A stretch of DNA of 64,000 bases, from the NCBI RefSeq assembly GCF_025291715.1, contig NZ_JAMBIZ010000005.1, positions 124,001 to 188,000 on the forward strand, written 5' to 3'. This DNA comes from Metasolibacillus sp. (GTDB lineage Bacteria > Bacillota > Bacilli > Bacillales_A > Planococcaceae). Shown piece after piece: positions 37,060-44,972 of the stretch; position 1 is the stretch's first letter; each line of letters begins with the position of its first letter. A program made the translations under genes and the position numbers. The notes beneath the pieces are model-generated. The model was not told the origin of the DNA. It saw nothing but the letters and a program-made list of their open reading frames with translations, and searched no databases.

Positions 37060-38118
37060 ATGTGGATGACCAATGAAAAACGGGCATTTTTTAGATTACA
37101 GCCTATTCAAGATTTTTGGGATATGGTGCAATTGTCACCAGAGTGTACAATTTATTTCGAGGGTGACATTATAGTAAAACGCATTGACCAAACTGAAAAC
37201 GCCTATTTGGAAAAGGATATCTCGATTGCTACACGAGATAGACAATATATTTTACCGAAAACGGCTCGGGGGAAAGAAAAAAAGCTAACATATCCTAGTT
37301 TGTATAGTCGTTATGATGGGATGTTGCTATTTAAATATAGTGTATACAATAATAAAGGTTATATCGATTTGGAGCATGTTGAAACGAAAAGATCATTACC
37401 AATTCCTCGTTTTGATGCAGAAAATTTAGCACAAGTTGAAGAGCGATTAACGCAATTTATTACATCTCCACCATCTACCTCTAAGGAAAAGCTAGAACAG
37501 CTCTTTACAAAGCTAAAGCGCCATAAAATAAAAGTAGGGGATGTTTTTAAAGTCGAGCGTTCAATGACGACACATGGTTATATCGTTGTAATTGGGGATG
37601 TAACGAAAATGAGAAAAGATGGGATGTTTTCGAAGGAAAGTATTTGGCATGACTTGATGACAGTTCCTCTTTTTGTAAGAGTTTATCATATTGAAACAGA
37701 GAAAGATTTATCACTAGAAGAAATAGCGAAATTGCCGTTTTATGAAGGCTGCCAAATTGTGATGGATGACCAATTTATGCGAGGGCAATACCCATTTATC
37801 GGTAACAAGCAATTAACGGAAGCGGATATCGAGCTGCCATTTGGATTTGGTCCATCACTTTATTTTGAAGACCATTCTTCACGAATTAGTTGGGGGTTAG
37901 CGACGATTGCAAAGGAAGGTATCCCATTGGACTACTACAATCTTCAGCATGGAGTTAGCAATGGGGTAAGGTTTGGACATAGCCCTTTTGATCAGAAAAA
38001 TTATGAGATGGCATTTGAATTCTTTAATATGGAACAGCTTGATTTTGATACATTTAATATGCATTATGGTGGTCTAACAAAAGCGCAGTATTTGGACTAT
38101 GTACAACCTAGCAAATAA
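37060..38118 (+). CDS. Hypothetical protein, possible Imm26-like domain
   Basis: A 352-residue soluble protein without signal peptide or membrane segment. The N-terminal half (1 to about 145) is charged and unfamiliar. The segment starting near residue 153, HKIKVGDVFKVE, followed by THGYIVVIGDV and VRVYHIETEKDL, recalls the Imm26-type fold found in polymorphic-toxin immunity proteins, but this is a weak resemblance. The C terminus (YYNLQHGVSNGVRFGHSPFD) is unfamiliar. The start is supported by AAGGGGGG. It sits alone at the edge of a repeat-rich region with no toxin gene beside it. Confidence 0.6.
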   Translation: MWMTNEKRAFFRLQPIQDFWDMVQLSPECTIYFEGDIIVKRIDQTENAYLEKDISIATRDRQYILPKTARGKEKKLTYPSLYSRYDGMLLFKYSVYNNKGYIDLEHVETKRSLPIPRFDAENLAQVEERLTQFITSPPSTSKEKLEQLFTKLKRHKIKVGDVFKVERSMTTHGYIVVIGDVTKMRKDGMFSKESIWHDLMTVPLFVRVYHIETEKDLSLEEIAKLPFYEGCQIVMDDQFMRGQYPFIGNKQLTEADIELPFGFGPSLYFEDHSSRISWGLATIAKEGIPLDYYNLQHGVSNGVRFGHSPFDQKNYEMAFEFFNMEQLDFDTFNMHYGGLTKAQYLDYVQPSK

Positions 38119-38856
38119 GAGAAGCGTTGACATAAAGCTGTTTACTTGCAATAAAGTTATTAAAAAATAAGATGATAGGCCCCTTAAACTTCAAACCAAC
38201 GAGGTTTTAAGGTGAAAGCTACTATTAACTATTTATAAGAGAGGCAATAACTAATTTTATATATTCTATAGTTTATTAGGGGTTTATCAATAGACATATG
38301 CAAAGGTAGCGAAACACTACTTTTTCATCCTTAATTTATATTACATGAAGCAAAGGTTTGGTTGAATAACAGTTGCAGAAATTATGCTGAGGCGTAATTG
38401 CGTCGGAGGGTTTGGGGCAACATGATGTTGGTCACTCAATCGTTGCGCGCGTGACGTGGCGCTCGTAGACTGAGTTCCTCTTTCTAAGTGGGTAGTTTGG
38501 ACACCCACTGAATGAAGGGTAATCTAAATATTCATCGCACCACCTATAGAAGTAGGTGTTTTCTATAAATGTCCGCATCGAGATGTACATTTTTGCTTGT
38601 CTAAGCATGTACACTTTCGCTCAAAATGTACTTCTCTATTCATGTGTATGAATAATTACAACTTGACTTGGAGACCTCTACTCGCATGAATCGGCAGCCA
38701 AAACCCAGCTAATACAAGGGCTGGCTAGCCGAAAAAGGCTATCATGCTCGCCACTCCAAGTAAAGTTGTAATATACATTGGTGAGCAAAAATGTACATGG
38801 TTATACGAGCGTTTTTGTACGTACTTATAAGCGCATTTATAGTTTTCTACTGAATC
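38119..38856. other. Repeat-rich gap of about 740 bases
   Basis: From the left there is AT-rich sequence to about 38,370. TGCTGAGGCGTAATTGCG follows at about 38,385, then a GC-rich structured stretch (38,400-38,480). The inverted copy of the dispersed repeat follows at 38,485-38,562, then a 280-bp nested insertion, then the last bases of the repeat. No intact gene is supported. Confidence 0.6.
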
Positions 38857-38860
38857 ATGA
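38485..38860 (-). repeat. Structured dispersed repeat, copy A, split by an insertion
   Basis: GGACACCCACTGAATGAAGG, then TAATCTAA, TTCAT and CACCACCTATA through GTGTTTT, continuing as CTACTGAATCAT after the insertion, is the reverse complement of 43,690-43,780 with about 10% mismatches. The unit is bounded by ATTCAGT-type inverted ends and contains hairpin-forming CACCCACT/AGTGGGTG segments. The outer GTAATTGCGTCGG at about 38,391 is also shared with the second copy. Confidence 0.75.
38563..38842. mobile_element. 280-bp MITE-like insertion with a structured core
   Basis: Comparison with copy B shows that this segment interrupts GTGTTTT/CTACTGAATC. It is flanked by TTTT on both sides. Its ends are inverted (CTATAAATG...CATTTATAG), and subterminal ATGTACATTTTTGCTTG and GAGCAAAAATGTACAT mirror each other. 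The core is a nested fold: TTACAACTTGACTTGGAG pairs with CTCCAAGTAAAGTTGTAA. Inside it GCATGA pairs with TCATGC, and CGGC/GCC pair with GGC/GCCG. It carries no open frame of note. It is either a non-autonomous transposon or a mobile structured RNA. Confidence 0.6.
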
Positions 38861-39123
38861 TAAACGATATGAATTATGTAGGACTAATTGTGAATGAGCA
38901 GGTAAATGAAATACCAATAGGAATGGAATATATTGAAGTAAATAAAAGCTACATAACGACAAGGGGGCATATATCTAGTTTAGGAGAACTTCATTTAAAT
39001 TTATTGAAGTGGTCACAACAACAAGGCTATCAAAGGGATCTCGATTCTTATATTATCGAGACATATCATCCAAGAAAGGACGGGGATGAAGAAGTACAGA
39101 TTTATTTACCTATTAAAGCTTAA
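38857..39123 (+). CDS. Truncated effector-binding (GyrI-like/AraC_E_bind) domain protein
   Basis: 88 residues matching only the C-terminal half of the GyrI-like effector-binding domain: IPIGMEYIEVNKSYITTRGH, ISSLGELHLNLLKWSQQQGY and the closing EVQIYLPIKA. Full-length domains have about 150 residues, and many sit behind an AraC or MerR DNA-binding domain. The first ATG lies within the last bases of the split repeat and has no ribosome binding site. I infer that the repeat removed the 5' end, and the gene may not be translated. Confidence 0.6.
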   Translation: MINDMNYVGLIVNEQVNEIPIGMEYIEVNKSYITTRGHISSLGELHLNLLKWSQQQGYQRDLDSYIIETYHPRKDGDEEVQIYLPIKA

Positions 39124-39213
39124 AGTATAAACCACAATTCTTTAGTTTCAGAATATAAAAAGTGTTTCGCTTTACAGGAGCGAGTTTTTTGAAGGTATGA
39201 AAGGAGACAAAAA

Positions 39214-39630
39214 ATGGGCGAAAAGTTATTAAGGATAGGAACAACATATATACCAGTTACGAATGTAGACCTCTCTTCTGATTGGTATGTAAAAAAATTA
39301 AACGCAGAGTTAAGCTATAAGGATCAAGACAAAGCTATTTTAAATTTTGCTAATCAAAGCATTTTTCTTGTGAAGTCTGATAAAAATCAAAGTGCTAATT
39401 TCTTTGATATTTATGGAAATGAACGTTTTTCATTAACATTTGAAGTGAATGGATTAAATGCTTTAGAAGCAATACACAAAGATTTTAAGCAAAATGAAAT
39501 TAGAGTTGAAGAGATTGAAGATAGGGGACACGCTGGAAGAAATTTTGTTTTTTATGATTTAGATGATAATAAATTTGATGTATGGAGTGAGCTTAGTCCA
39601 ATCTTTAAAGAAAAATTTCTTACGTCTTAA
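39214..39630 (+). CDS. VOC-family (glyoxalase/dioxygenase fold) protein
   Basis: A 138-residue vicinal-oxygen-chelate protein. It shows the paired beta-alpha-beta repeats with YIPVTNVDLSSDWYVKKLNA at the N terminus, the LNFANQSIFLV strand, and a second module ending in AGRNFVFYDLDDNKFDVWSE, where metal-ligand acidic residues usually lie. Function within this large superfamily (isomerase, dioxygenase, antibiotic binding) cannot be assigned. ATG follows AAAGGAG, and a bidirectional hairpin separates it from liaR. Confidence 0.8.
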   Translation: MGEKLLRIGTTYIPVTNVDLSSDWYVKKLNAELSYKDQDKAILNFANQSIFLVKSDKNQSANFFDIYGNERFSLTFEVNGLNALEAIHKDFKQNEIRVEEIEDRGHAGRNFVFYDLDDNKFDVWSELSPIFKEKFLTS

Positions 39631-39660
39631 TTAATAAGATATGAACTTTTAACTAATATT

Positions 39661-39702
39661 TAATAGCCTTATTACAATATCAATTGTAGTAAGGCTATTA
39701 GT
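39661..39702. terminator. Bidirectional terminator between the VOC gene and liaR
   Basis: TAATAGCCTTATTACAAT pairs with ATTGTAGTAAGGCTATTA around ATCA, between convergent genes. Confidence 0.7.
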
Positions 39703-39712
39703 AACAGCTATA

Positions 39713-40354
39713 TTATTTTGCAAGCCCATTTTGAAATGCATAGACGACCGCCTGTGTGCGGTCTTGCACATCTAATTTACTTAAAATGTTGCTGACATGG
39801 GTTTTCACGGTTTTCAAAGCGATAAATAATTCGTCTGCAATTTCTTGATTAGCCTTTCCTTTTGCCATTAAAAGCAGCACTTCCATTTCACGCTCTGTTA
39901 AGCTTTCATGCAGTGGGGCAGTCGTGCCACCACGCATGCGAGAAATCATTTTTGTCGTCACCTCAGGCTCTAATACCGTTTCGCCATCCATCGTTTTACG
40001 GATAGCATCCGCGATTTGCTTGGCATTCGATGTTTTTAAAATATAGCTTACTGCGCCTGCTTCTAAAGCTGGATATACTTTGTCATCATCTAAAAAGCTT
40101 GTTACCATCATTACCTTAGCAGTCGGCCATTCCTTTAAAATTTTTTCAGTTGCTTCTGCACCTGTCATAACAGGCATCACATTATCCATTAAAATTAAAT
40201 CAGGACGTAAAGCTAATGCTTTTTCAATTGCCTCTAAGCCATTTTCTGCTTCGCCAATAACCTCTATATCAGGCTGTGCAGATAGGTAGGCTGCTACACC
40301 GATACGCACCATTTCATGGTCATCTACAAGTAATACTTTAATCAAGCTGCTCAC
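39713..40354 (-). CDS. liaR: Response regulator LiaR-like (NarL/LuxR family)
   Basis: DNA-binding partner of the LiaS kinase, activating the liaIH promoter upon envelope stress. The 213-residue protein has a receiver domain (VLLVDDHEM, phospho-acceptor Asp near residue 56 in [16 protein letters not shown] and the conserved Lys in YILKTSN) and a C-terminal LuxR helix-turn-helix ([20 protein letters not shown], then [17 protein letters not shown]). The start overlaps the end of liaS by 17 bases. It is the last gene of the lia operon. Confidence 0.92.
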   Translation of the reverse strand: MSSLIKVLLVDDHEMVRIGVAAYLSAQPDIEVIGEAENGLEAIEKALALRPDLILMDNVMPVMTGAEATEKILKEWPTAKVMMVTSFLDDDKVYPALEAGAVSYILKTSNAKQIADAIRKTMDGETVLEPEVTTKMISRMRGGTTAPLHESLTEREMEVLLLMAKGKANQEIADELFIALKTVKTHVSNILSKLDVQDRTQAVVYAFQNGLAK

Positions 40355-41363
40355 CTTTCTTTCTAGGAACTTTCACTTCAACAATTGTCCCTTCATTAGG
40401 AACGGAGACAATTTTATAAAGACAGCCAATCTCAACAGCACGCTCTGCAATATTTTTCAAGCCATATGAGGTGCTTTTATCGGATTGATTGTCAAAGCCC
40501 TTACCATTATCTTGAATACGTAAAATGGCATAGTCATCACGCGCGACAAATAGTAGCTCAACAACGGTTGCCTTTGCATGACGCAGCGTATTAGAAAGCG
40601 CCTCTTGGGCAATACGGAAAAGATGGTCTTCCTCTGCTTTTGTTAGCTCGATCTCCTCTAGTTTATATTCAATATGGAAATAGACCTTTTGCTGTAGCTC
40701 CTGAATTAAATCATTTAAGCCTTCTGCTAATGTTTTATTGCGTAGTGCAACAGGACGTAAATGTAAAAGCAGTGCACGCATTTCTAGCTGTGTTTGCTGG
40801 ACAATTTTTTCCACCTGCTCTAGCTGGCGCTTTGATTGTGCATTTTCCTCCTGCTCTGTTAAAGCAGAGAGCAGCATAGAGGCAGCAAACAACTGCTGCG
40901 ACACAGAATCATGTAATTCACGTGCTAATCGCTGGCGCTCCTCAATTAATCTTTCTTGTACAATTTTATCATTTGTTTCTGCTTTTTCATTGGATAAACG
41001 CTGTAAAGCAGCTCTTTGTGATTCGATTAAGGCACCGGCCTCATTAATCGCTTTTTTCATAGAACGAGAGATGCCGCGTTTTTGTAGCGGCATAAATTCA
41101 GGGTCTCTCAATTTATTAATTGTACGAATTGTCGAGATTTCACGTGTTTTAGTTAATGCAGACATCCACATACTAATAATAACAGCAATCGTTAAAATGA
41201 TGCTGACAATCGTGAAAACAATTGGTACTTCACCAAGCTTTTCATCAACAAAGAAGCGCCACGTCGGTTCGGTTGGTTCACCTAAAATAAAGATAAAAAA
41301 GCCAAATGACATGGAGGCTAAAAGGGCGAAGATGACAAAAATGCGAAAAATAAATCCAATCAT
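40338..41363 (-). CDS. liaS: Sensor histidine kinase LiaS-like
   Basis: Intramembrane-sensing kinase (341 residues) with two N-terminal membrane segments (about residues 5-30 and 48-70) and almost no extracytoplasmic sensor, as expected for LiaS/VraS. A HAMP-like linker leads to a HisKA_3 dimerisation domain with the phospho-acceptor His in [20 protein letters not shown] and a GHKL ATPase ([38 protein letters not shown]). It overlaps liaF by 4 bases and liaR by 17. Confidence 0.92.
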   Translation of the reverse strand: MIGFIFRIFVIFALLASMSFGFFIFILGEPTEPTWRFFVDEKLGEVPIVFTIVSIILTIAVIISMWMSALTKTREISTIRTINKLRDPEFMPLQKRGISRSMKKAINEAGALIESQRAALQRLSNEKAETNDKIVQERLIEERQRLARELHDSVSQQLFAASMLLSALTEQEENAQSKRQLEQVEKIVQQTQLEMRALLLHLRPVALRNKTLAEGLNDLIQELQQKVYFHIEYKLEEIELTKAEEDHLFRIAQEALSNTLRHAKATVVELLFVARDDYAILRIQDNGKGFDNQSDKSTSYGLKNIAERAVEIGCLYKIVSVPNEGTIVEVKVPRKKGEQLD

Positions 41364-42037
41364 GCGCGTGTCACCTCCACGTCACCAAGCCATGTTGAAA
41401 CATTAATAACTAATAGGCGTTTATGATCGATTTGCCCATCTTCAAATTTTAAATTTTCATTAAAGAGACGCTTTGGCGGCTCATGCAGGCAGCTTGCTTC
41501 TCCATACACTGTTGTATAGTGCAAACGAATCGACACCTCATATGGCACAATAATATGCACCTTACCGATTGCTTGTTGAATTGTAATGACCGATTTGCCC
41601 TCAGGTAAAATCGTTTGTGTTGTATCAACTACAACGTCACCGATGAAACGCTTTAAAAGTACATCTTCCCATTTATAAGGCTCTGTCGATGTAGCCATCG
41701 TTTCGATTAATTTATTTTTCGTTGTGGAGGAAGTCCATCCTTGATTTGTTACTTCAATTGTTACTTCATCTTTTGTTAATTGCTTATAAATTAAATAGCC
41801 AATGAGGACGATAAAATATAGTCTTAAGCTCCATAATGTGAAGAGGGCAATAAGAATAAATAAGGCACCTGTCCATAGCAAAAATTTACGGCGTTTGTTA
41901 ATGCCAAAATAAACAGAAATAATACCGAAAAATAATAAAAAAACAGTGCCATTATGAAATAGTGAAAGCTCTATTAACATAACGAGCAATAGGCCTAATA
42001 GAAAAAAAGTAAATTGATCTGTAGTGAGTCGTTTCAT
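41360..42037 (-). CDS. liaF: LiaF-like inhibitor of the LiaRS system
   Basis: A 225-residue membrane protein with four short N-terminal membrane segments (to about residue 95) and a soluble C-terminal LiaF/DUF2154-type domain: ITIQQAIGKVHIIVPYEVSI, then [14 protein letters not shown]. In B. subtilis LiaF keeps LiaS inactive without cell-wall stress. ATG follows AAAGGAGG. It overlaps liaS by 4 bases, so LiaF and LiaS are probably translationally coupled. Confidence 0.88.
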   Translation of the reverse strand: MKRLTTDQFTFFLLGLLLVMLIELSLFHNGTVFLLFFGIISVYFGINKRRKFLLWTGALFILIALFTLWSLRLYFIVLIGYLIYKQLTKDEVTIEVTNQGWTSSTTKNKLIETMATSTEPYKWEDVLLKRFIGDVVVDTTQTILPEGKSVITIQQAIGKVHIIVPYEVSIRLHYTTVYGEASCLHEPPKRLFNENLKFEDGQIDHKRLLVINVSTWLGDVEVTRA

Positions 42038-42059
42038 AAAGGCGGCCTCCTTTCAAAGT

Positions 42060-42109
42060 TTTTATCTTGCGTCAGCTGATGTACAGACATCAGCTGACGC
42101 AAGATAAAA
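42060..42109. repeat. Perfect 23-bp inverted repeat between liaH and liaF
   Basis: The arm TTTATCTTGCGTCAGCTGAT plus GT at 42061-42082 is followed by a 4-base loop and its exact complement at 42087-42108; one further base pair extends the stem on each side. There is no long T-tract after it on the minus strand. In B. subtilis most lia transcripts end after liaIH, so this stem probably plays the same attenuating or mRNA-stabilising role. Confidence 0.75.
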
Positions 42110-42145
42110 GGGAGAGGATGTATAGTGTACCCTCTCCAATTATGG

Positions 42146-42799
42146 CTATTCTACTATAGCATGATTTTGTGGTTCTTCGTTAGTTGTAATTAACTTTTGT
42201 TCTTTTTCAAGTTTAGCTAATCGCGATTCAAATGTAGTCACTTCATATTTATGGTCAATTTTTGTCGCAATATTGTCAAAGTAGCTTGAAAGCTCTTCAA
42301 AATTGCTTGTATCTTGATTGTGCAAGACTTTATCCATTTGGTGGTGTGCACGTACTACATTTTCCTTGCCCATTAACTGTAGCTGACGTACTTTCATATC
42401 TTTAATTTTGTGCTTCATTGTTTCAAATTTGCGCTCTAATTCAAAGTATTCAGCTGTGCATACATCGATGCTTGAAAGTAAGCCCATTTTACGTGCAGTA
42501 TAGGCTTCTACCTCCGCTTGTGCGAAAATAATTAAATCTTCCTCGCCGCTAATTGTTGCAAGCTGCAATTGTTGCTCGCGCTTTGCTAGCATTGTTTCTG
42601 TTTCTTTTAATTGTGCCTCAAGCTCTTTTTTTAGCTGCCCTTGACGTGCAAGTAGCTTGCCTGTTTGCTCCGTTTGCTGCTCGGCCTGACGGATGTATTG
42701 ATTTAACAAGGCAATAGGGTTTTTGCTTTCCTTTTTATCAAAGAAATCATGTAAATCTGCCTGTAATTGATATTTAAAGCGTGTGAATAAGTTTGTCAT
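42146..42799 (-). CDS. liaH: LiaH-like PspA/IM30 family protein
   Basis: A 217-residue, almost wholly coiled-coil protein of the PspA/IM30 group. MTNLFTRFKYQLQADLHDFF is the amphipathic membrane-binding helix. The long heptad-rich region includes QLKKELEAQLKETETMLAKR and ERKFETMKHKIKDMKVRQLQ. It forms membrane-protecting oligomers under envelope stress and is the main LiaR target in B. subtilis. ATG follows AGGAGAG, 15 bases after the LiaI-like gene. Confidence 0.9.
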   Translation of the reverse strand: MTNLFTRFKYQLQADLHDFFDKKESKNPIALLNQYIRQAEQQTEQTGKLLARQGQLKKELEAQLKETETMLAKREQQLQLATISGEEDLIIFAQAEVEAYTARKMGLLSSIDVCTAEYFELERKFETMKHKIKDMKVRQLQLMGKENVVRAHHQMDKVLHNQDTSNFEELSSYFDNIATKIDHKYEVTTFESRLAKLEKEQKLITTNEEPQNHAIVE

Positions 42800-42814
42800 A
42801 ATTGTTCTCTCCTC

Positions 42815-43156
42815 TTATTTAGATAATTTTGCCCATTCTTTTTCAAAGTTATTAAATGGATCGTCGCTTGCTTCCACAACGTTTGAATCTTTTTTCCAGT
42901 TTTTTGCGATGTAGTATAATGCAACAATCGCGATTAAGCCGATAAATGCTGGAATGTTAGATGCAGCTGTTAGGAAGCCTATCAATGCTAATGTGCCACT
43001 CATAATTTTGCCAAACACCGATGTTGATTTTGTGTAGTAATGTAAACCTGCTGCAACAAGCAAGCCTGACAGTAGCAAGCCAATCATCGGCCCTAGTAAT
43101 GATAGTGCAACGATAAAGGCGATAGCGCCTCCGATAAAGTAAAAGAATTTTTTCAT
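42815..43156 (-). CDS. liaI: LiaI-like small membrane protein
   Basis: A 113-residue protein with three or four membrane segments (FFYFIGGAIAFIVALSLLG, MIGLLLSGLLVAAGLHYY, ASNIPAFIGLIAIVALYYIA) and a short acidic cytoplasmic tail. It is the first gene of the operon and matches the position and topology of LiaI, the membrane anchor of LiaH; sequence identity cannot be judged here. ATG follows AAGGAGGAC. Confidence 0.75.
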   Translation of the reverse strand: MKKFFYFIGGAIAFIVALSLLGPMIGLLLSGLLVAAGLHYYTKSTSVFGKIMSGTLALIGFLTAASNIPAFIGLIAIVALYYIAKNWKKDSNVVEASDDPFNNFEKEWAKLSK

Positions 43157-43215
43157 TTTGTTGTCCTCCTTTTGTTGATACCTTTATGTTAAAGCAAGTT
43201 CGCATTTTAGATAAC

Positions 43216-43243
43216 GACCTGTAAATGTATCTTTTGCTAGGTC
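43216..43243 (-). promoter_or_regulatory. Candidate LiaR operator upstream of liaI
   Basis: An inverted repeat of GACCT and AGGTC with an 18-base spacer lies about 60-90 bases upstream of liaI, where a LiaR site would be expected. I could not match it to a remembered consensus. Confidence 0.3.
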
Positions 43244-43405
43244 TTGAGGCTGAGGGGGAGTAAGACTATAAAATTTAGCTAGCATTGCAAAGATGCTTCT
43301 ATATGAATTAAGATAAATAACAATAGAAAGCATAAATAAAGTAGTGTATAATGCTTTGTGGAGAGTTTTCTCAGGAGATAGGTAATGGAGGAGGTTGGTT
43401 TAACG

Positions 43406-43621
43406 ATGTGGGCATGGATTCTTGGAATAGTTGTTGCTTTAATTGCTGGGGTGGCATTAGGCTTCTTCCTTGCACGTCAATATATGATGAAGTACTTGAA
43501 AGAAAATCCACCGATAAATGAACAAATGATTCGTGTTATGATGGCTCAAATGGGACGTACACCGTCTGAAAAGCAAGTCCGTCAAATGATGGCTCAAATG
43601 AATAAAGTTCAAGGTAAATAA
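43406..43621 (+). CDS. yneF: UPF0154/YneF family membrane protein
   Basis: A 71-residue protein with a single N-terminal membrane segment ([20 protein letters not shown]) followed by the family core [25 protein letters not shown] and [11 protein letters not shown] chose ATG 43406 because GGAGGAGG lies 11 bases upstream; the earlier ATG at 43385 overlaps that site. In B. subtilis yneF lies just downstream of tkt, whereas here 6 kb of other genes separate them. Function unknown. Confidence 0.88.
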   Translation: MWAWILGIVVALIAGVALGFFLARQYMMKYLKENPPINEQMIRVMMAQMGRTPSEKQVRQMMAQMNKVQGK

Positions 43622-43628
43622 TAAGGAG

Positions 43629-43667
43629 AGATGTCTGAATGAAGATTCGGGCGTCTTTTTTTATTGG
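43629..43667 (+). terminator. Terminator of yneF
   Basis: AGATGTCTGAAT pairs with ATTCGGGCGTCT (with G-T pairs), followed by seven Ts. Confidence 0.6.
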
Positions 43668-43686
43668 TGAAATATAGGTATAATTT

Positions 43687-43885
43687 ATTATGATTCAGTA
43701 GAAAACACCCACTTTTATAGGTGGTGCAATGAATACTTAGATTACCCTTCATTCAGTGGGTGTCCAAACACTCACTGAATCCTAATAAAGCCTCTGGCGG
43801 ATGTCAGGGATTTTGAAAGGAGTCCATTGTGCTTGCACAATGCAAAATCCCGACGCAATTACGCCAAGGCGTAATTGATTAAAAA
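43687..43885 (+). repeat. Structured dispersed repeat, copy B (uninterrupted)
   Basis: An uninterrupted unit of about 190 bases. GATTCAGTAGAAAACACCCA starts an IR-bounded half ending CACTGAATCC. The second half holds nested hairpins: GGGATTTT with AAAATCCC enclosing CATTGTGC/GCACAATG, then AATTACGCC/GGCGTAATT. The first half is repeated in reverse orientation at 38,485-38,860. It ends just before the ribosome binding site of the NERD gene. Confidence 0.75.
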
Positions 43886-43896
43886 GGAGGAATAAC

Positions 43897-44799
43897 ATGA
43901 TTGTTTTGCCACGTAAAAAGTCTATGAAAGTAACTCTACTTGAAGCAGCAGTGCGTCGCGGTTTTACAGAGTTTAAAGAAGAATTAAACCGCGTGCAGTA
44001 TGGCATAGCTGGAGAACACTATGTTGACCGTAGCTGGCACGATATGCAATTGAACGAACCCCATTTTTTACTCCATGATTTTCAAACAACCTCCCATCAA
44101 ATCGATACGATTTTTCTTTGCGATAAATTTTTGTTGGTTATTGAAATAAAAAATATTGCAGGACGAATTGATTTTGATGAGACACGCCATCAATTTACAC
44201 GCACATTAGAAGACGGAAGTATCCAAGGTTTTCGAAATCCACTTGATCAAGTGCGACGTCATCAACGCATGCTTCAGCAGCAATTTCCGACATTTCCTAT
44301 TATATATGCGGTAGTCCTCGCACATCCGAAAACTATTATTGGGCGAATGCCTCCACACGAGCCAGTTCTACATAGCAGTGGCTTAGAATTTCATGTAAGA
44401 AAGCTTCTATCAAGTTATACTCCACAAGTAACCTCAAAAGAGCTTCACGCTATGCTCCATCAATTAAGACAAATGCAAGCTATTGTAAAGCCACAAGTAA
44501 ATATTGATAAATCTAAAATACGCACAGGTGTGCTTTGTGAGCAATGTGATGTGCAGATGCAATTCGAACGCGGTTATTTTATCTGCCTATCTTGTGCTAT
44601 AAAGGATGATGGGACTTTATTACAGCAAGCATTGCACGATTATGGCTTGTTGGTGAATGAATGGATTACAAATGAGGAATTTAGGCGATTTGTTCATATA
44701 GATTCATTGTATGCAGCGAGGCGATTGTTAAAAAAATTCGATTTTTCTTTTGAGGGGGAAAATAGAGGAAGGAAATATTTGATTTCTTTTAAGGAATGA
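43897..44799 (+). CDS. NERD (nuclease-related) domain protein
   Basis: A 300-residue protein. The NERD domain is in the N-terminal half: the GIAGEHYVDRSW segment, then FLLHDFQTTSHQIDTIFLCD and KFLLVIEIKNIAGRI, which carry the acidic and Lys residues of a PD-(D/E)XK-like nuclease core. A zinc-ribbon-like CEQCDVQMQFERGYFICLSC follows near residue 215, and the C terminus is a short helical module. The family is inferred to be nucleases, but activity is rarely proven. ATG follows AAAGGAGG. Confidence 0.82.
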   Translation: MIVLPRKKSMKVTLLEAAVRRGFTEFKEELNRVQYGIAGEHYVDRSWHDMQLNEPHFLLHDFQTTSHQIDTIFLCDKFLLVIEIKNIAGRIDFDETRHQFTRTLEDGSIQGFRNPLDQVRRHQRMLQQQFPTFPIIYAVVLAHPKTIIGRMPPHEPVLHSSGLEFHVRKLLSSYTPQVTSKELHAMLHQLRQMQAIVKPQVNIDKSKIRTGVLCEQCDVQMQFERGYFICLSCAIKDDGTLLQQALHDYGLLVNEWITNEEFRRFVHIDSLYAARRLLKKFDFSFEGENRGRKYLISFKE

Positions 44800-44807
44800 A
44801 GCTGTTT

Positions 44808-44903
44808 CGCAGATAACTTAGGAAAATTCGCAGATAAGTGCTGTGAAAACGCAGATAACTGACGCAAATTCGCAGATAACTCAAAGAAAAGCGCAGATAT
44901 CCC
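44808..44903 (+). repeat. 21-nt-period intergenic repeat, cluster 2
   Basis: CGCAGATA begins units at 44808, 44829, 44850, 44871 and 44892, again exactly 21 bases apart, with alternating ATT and A-rich junctions. On the minus strand the period of seven codons gives repeated YLR triplets. Same family as the cluster at 13,110. Confidence 0.78.
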
Positions 44904-44972
44904 CCTTCCGCTATAAATCCTAACCTAAATTTGATAAAATAATATGAAATGCAAATATGGTAGGTGAATAAC

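Noticed and set aside
38432-38614. Minus-strand open frame across repeat copy A
   Set aside because: It runs across the boundary between the dispersed repeat and the nested insertion, so it is a chance product of two repeat sequences.
38640-38775. Known riboswitch, self-cleaving ribozyme or group II intron domain in the folded core
   Set aside because: I looked for hammerhead-type CUGAUGA/GAAA and domain V-type motifs and found none; the fold is real but matches no class I can name.
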